NCBI GenBank assembly: GCA_035527275.1
Contig: DATLBA010000084.1
Coordinates: 1-13,133, forward strand
DNA length: 13,133 bases
DNA from: DATLBA01 sp035527275
GTDB taxonomy: Bacteria > Planctomycetota > Phycisphaerae > FEN-1346
Direction: 5' to 3'
The notes under the pieces were generated by a model. The model was given only the letters and a program-made list of their open reading frames with translations, had not been told where the DNA came from and did not search any database. Every line of letters begins with the position of its first letter. The first letter of the stretch is position 1. Positions 13,111 to 13,133 of this stretch are shown piece by piece. The translations under genes and the position numbers were made by a program.

Positions 13111-13133
13111 CGGGCTAAAGGTAATCAGCCGGC

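Noticed and set aside
1..13133. CRISPR array, insertion sequence or restriction enzyme gene
   Set aside because: No regularly spaced repeats, transposase motifs or nuclease-like gene were found on either strand.

Overview
The window is GC-rich bacterial DNA and most likely comes from a planctomycete, perhaps the Phycisphaerae side of the phylum. That placement is an inference. It rests on a PEP-CTERM secreted protein, a cytosolic Ser/Thr kinase with a degenerate catalytic loop, and a sigma-70-type factor carrying a long N-terminal extension with several helix-turn-helix segments. No rRNA or other strong taxonomic marker is present. Despite the high GC content, several promoters are close to the housekeeping consensus (TTGACA / TATAAT).

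Layout. Positions 1-185 (minus) hold the start of a secreted protein of unknown function. A tRNA-Leu(CAG) gene follows at 271-359 with its own promoter and a likely terminator. A trypsin-like serine protease with a PEP-CTERM anchor lies at 485-1327 (minus) behind a near-perfect promoter. smpB (1560-2021) reads the other way and appears to be leaderless. Positions 2270-4863 hold a translationally coupled two-gene cassette: a large protein with a class I methyltransferase-like SAM site, then an SPL-type radical SAM protein. A metabolic run follows at 5048-9967: gap, a solitary beta-class DNA adenine methyltransferase, pgk, rpe and accD. From pgk to accD the genes overlap or nearly touch, so they are probably co-transcribed; the DNA methyltransferase sits between gap and pgk. 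The window ends with a Ser/Thr kinase (10225-11082), a 330-base non-coding stretch, and the unusual sigma factor (11413-13110).

How the parts may work together. gap and pgk are consecutive steps of lower glycolysis, rpe belongs to the pentose phosphate/Calvin branch, and accD commits acetyl-CoA to fatty acids, so this block is central carbon metabolism. The gap promoter has a 7-bp-arm inverted repeat centred on its -10 element. The sigma gene promoter has a 7-bp-arm inverted repeat over its -35 element. Both look like operators. The kinase and the sigma factor are neighbours and could form a signalling pair, but nothing in the sequence proves it.

The two best candidates for something undescribed are the methyltransferase-like/radical SAM cassette and the HTH-sigma fusion, which lacks sigma domain 3 and has altered -10-reading residues.
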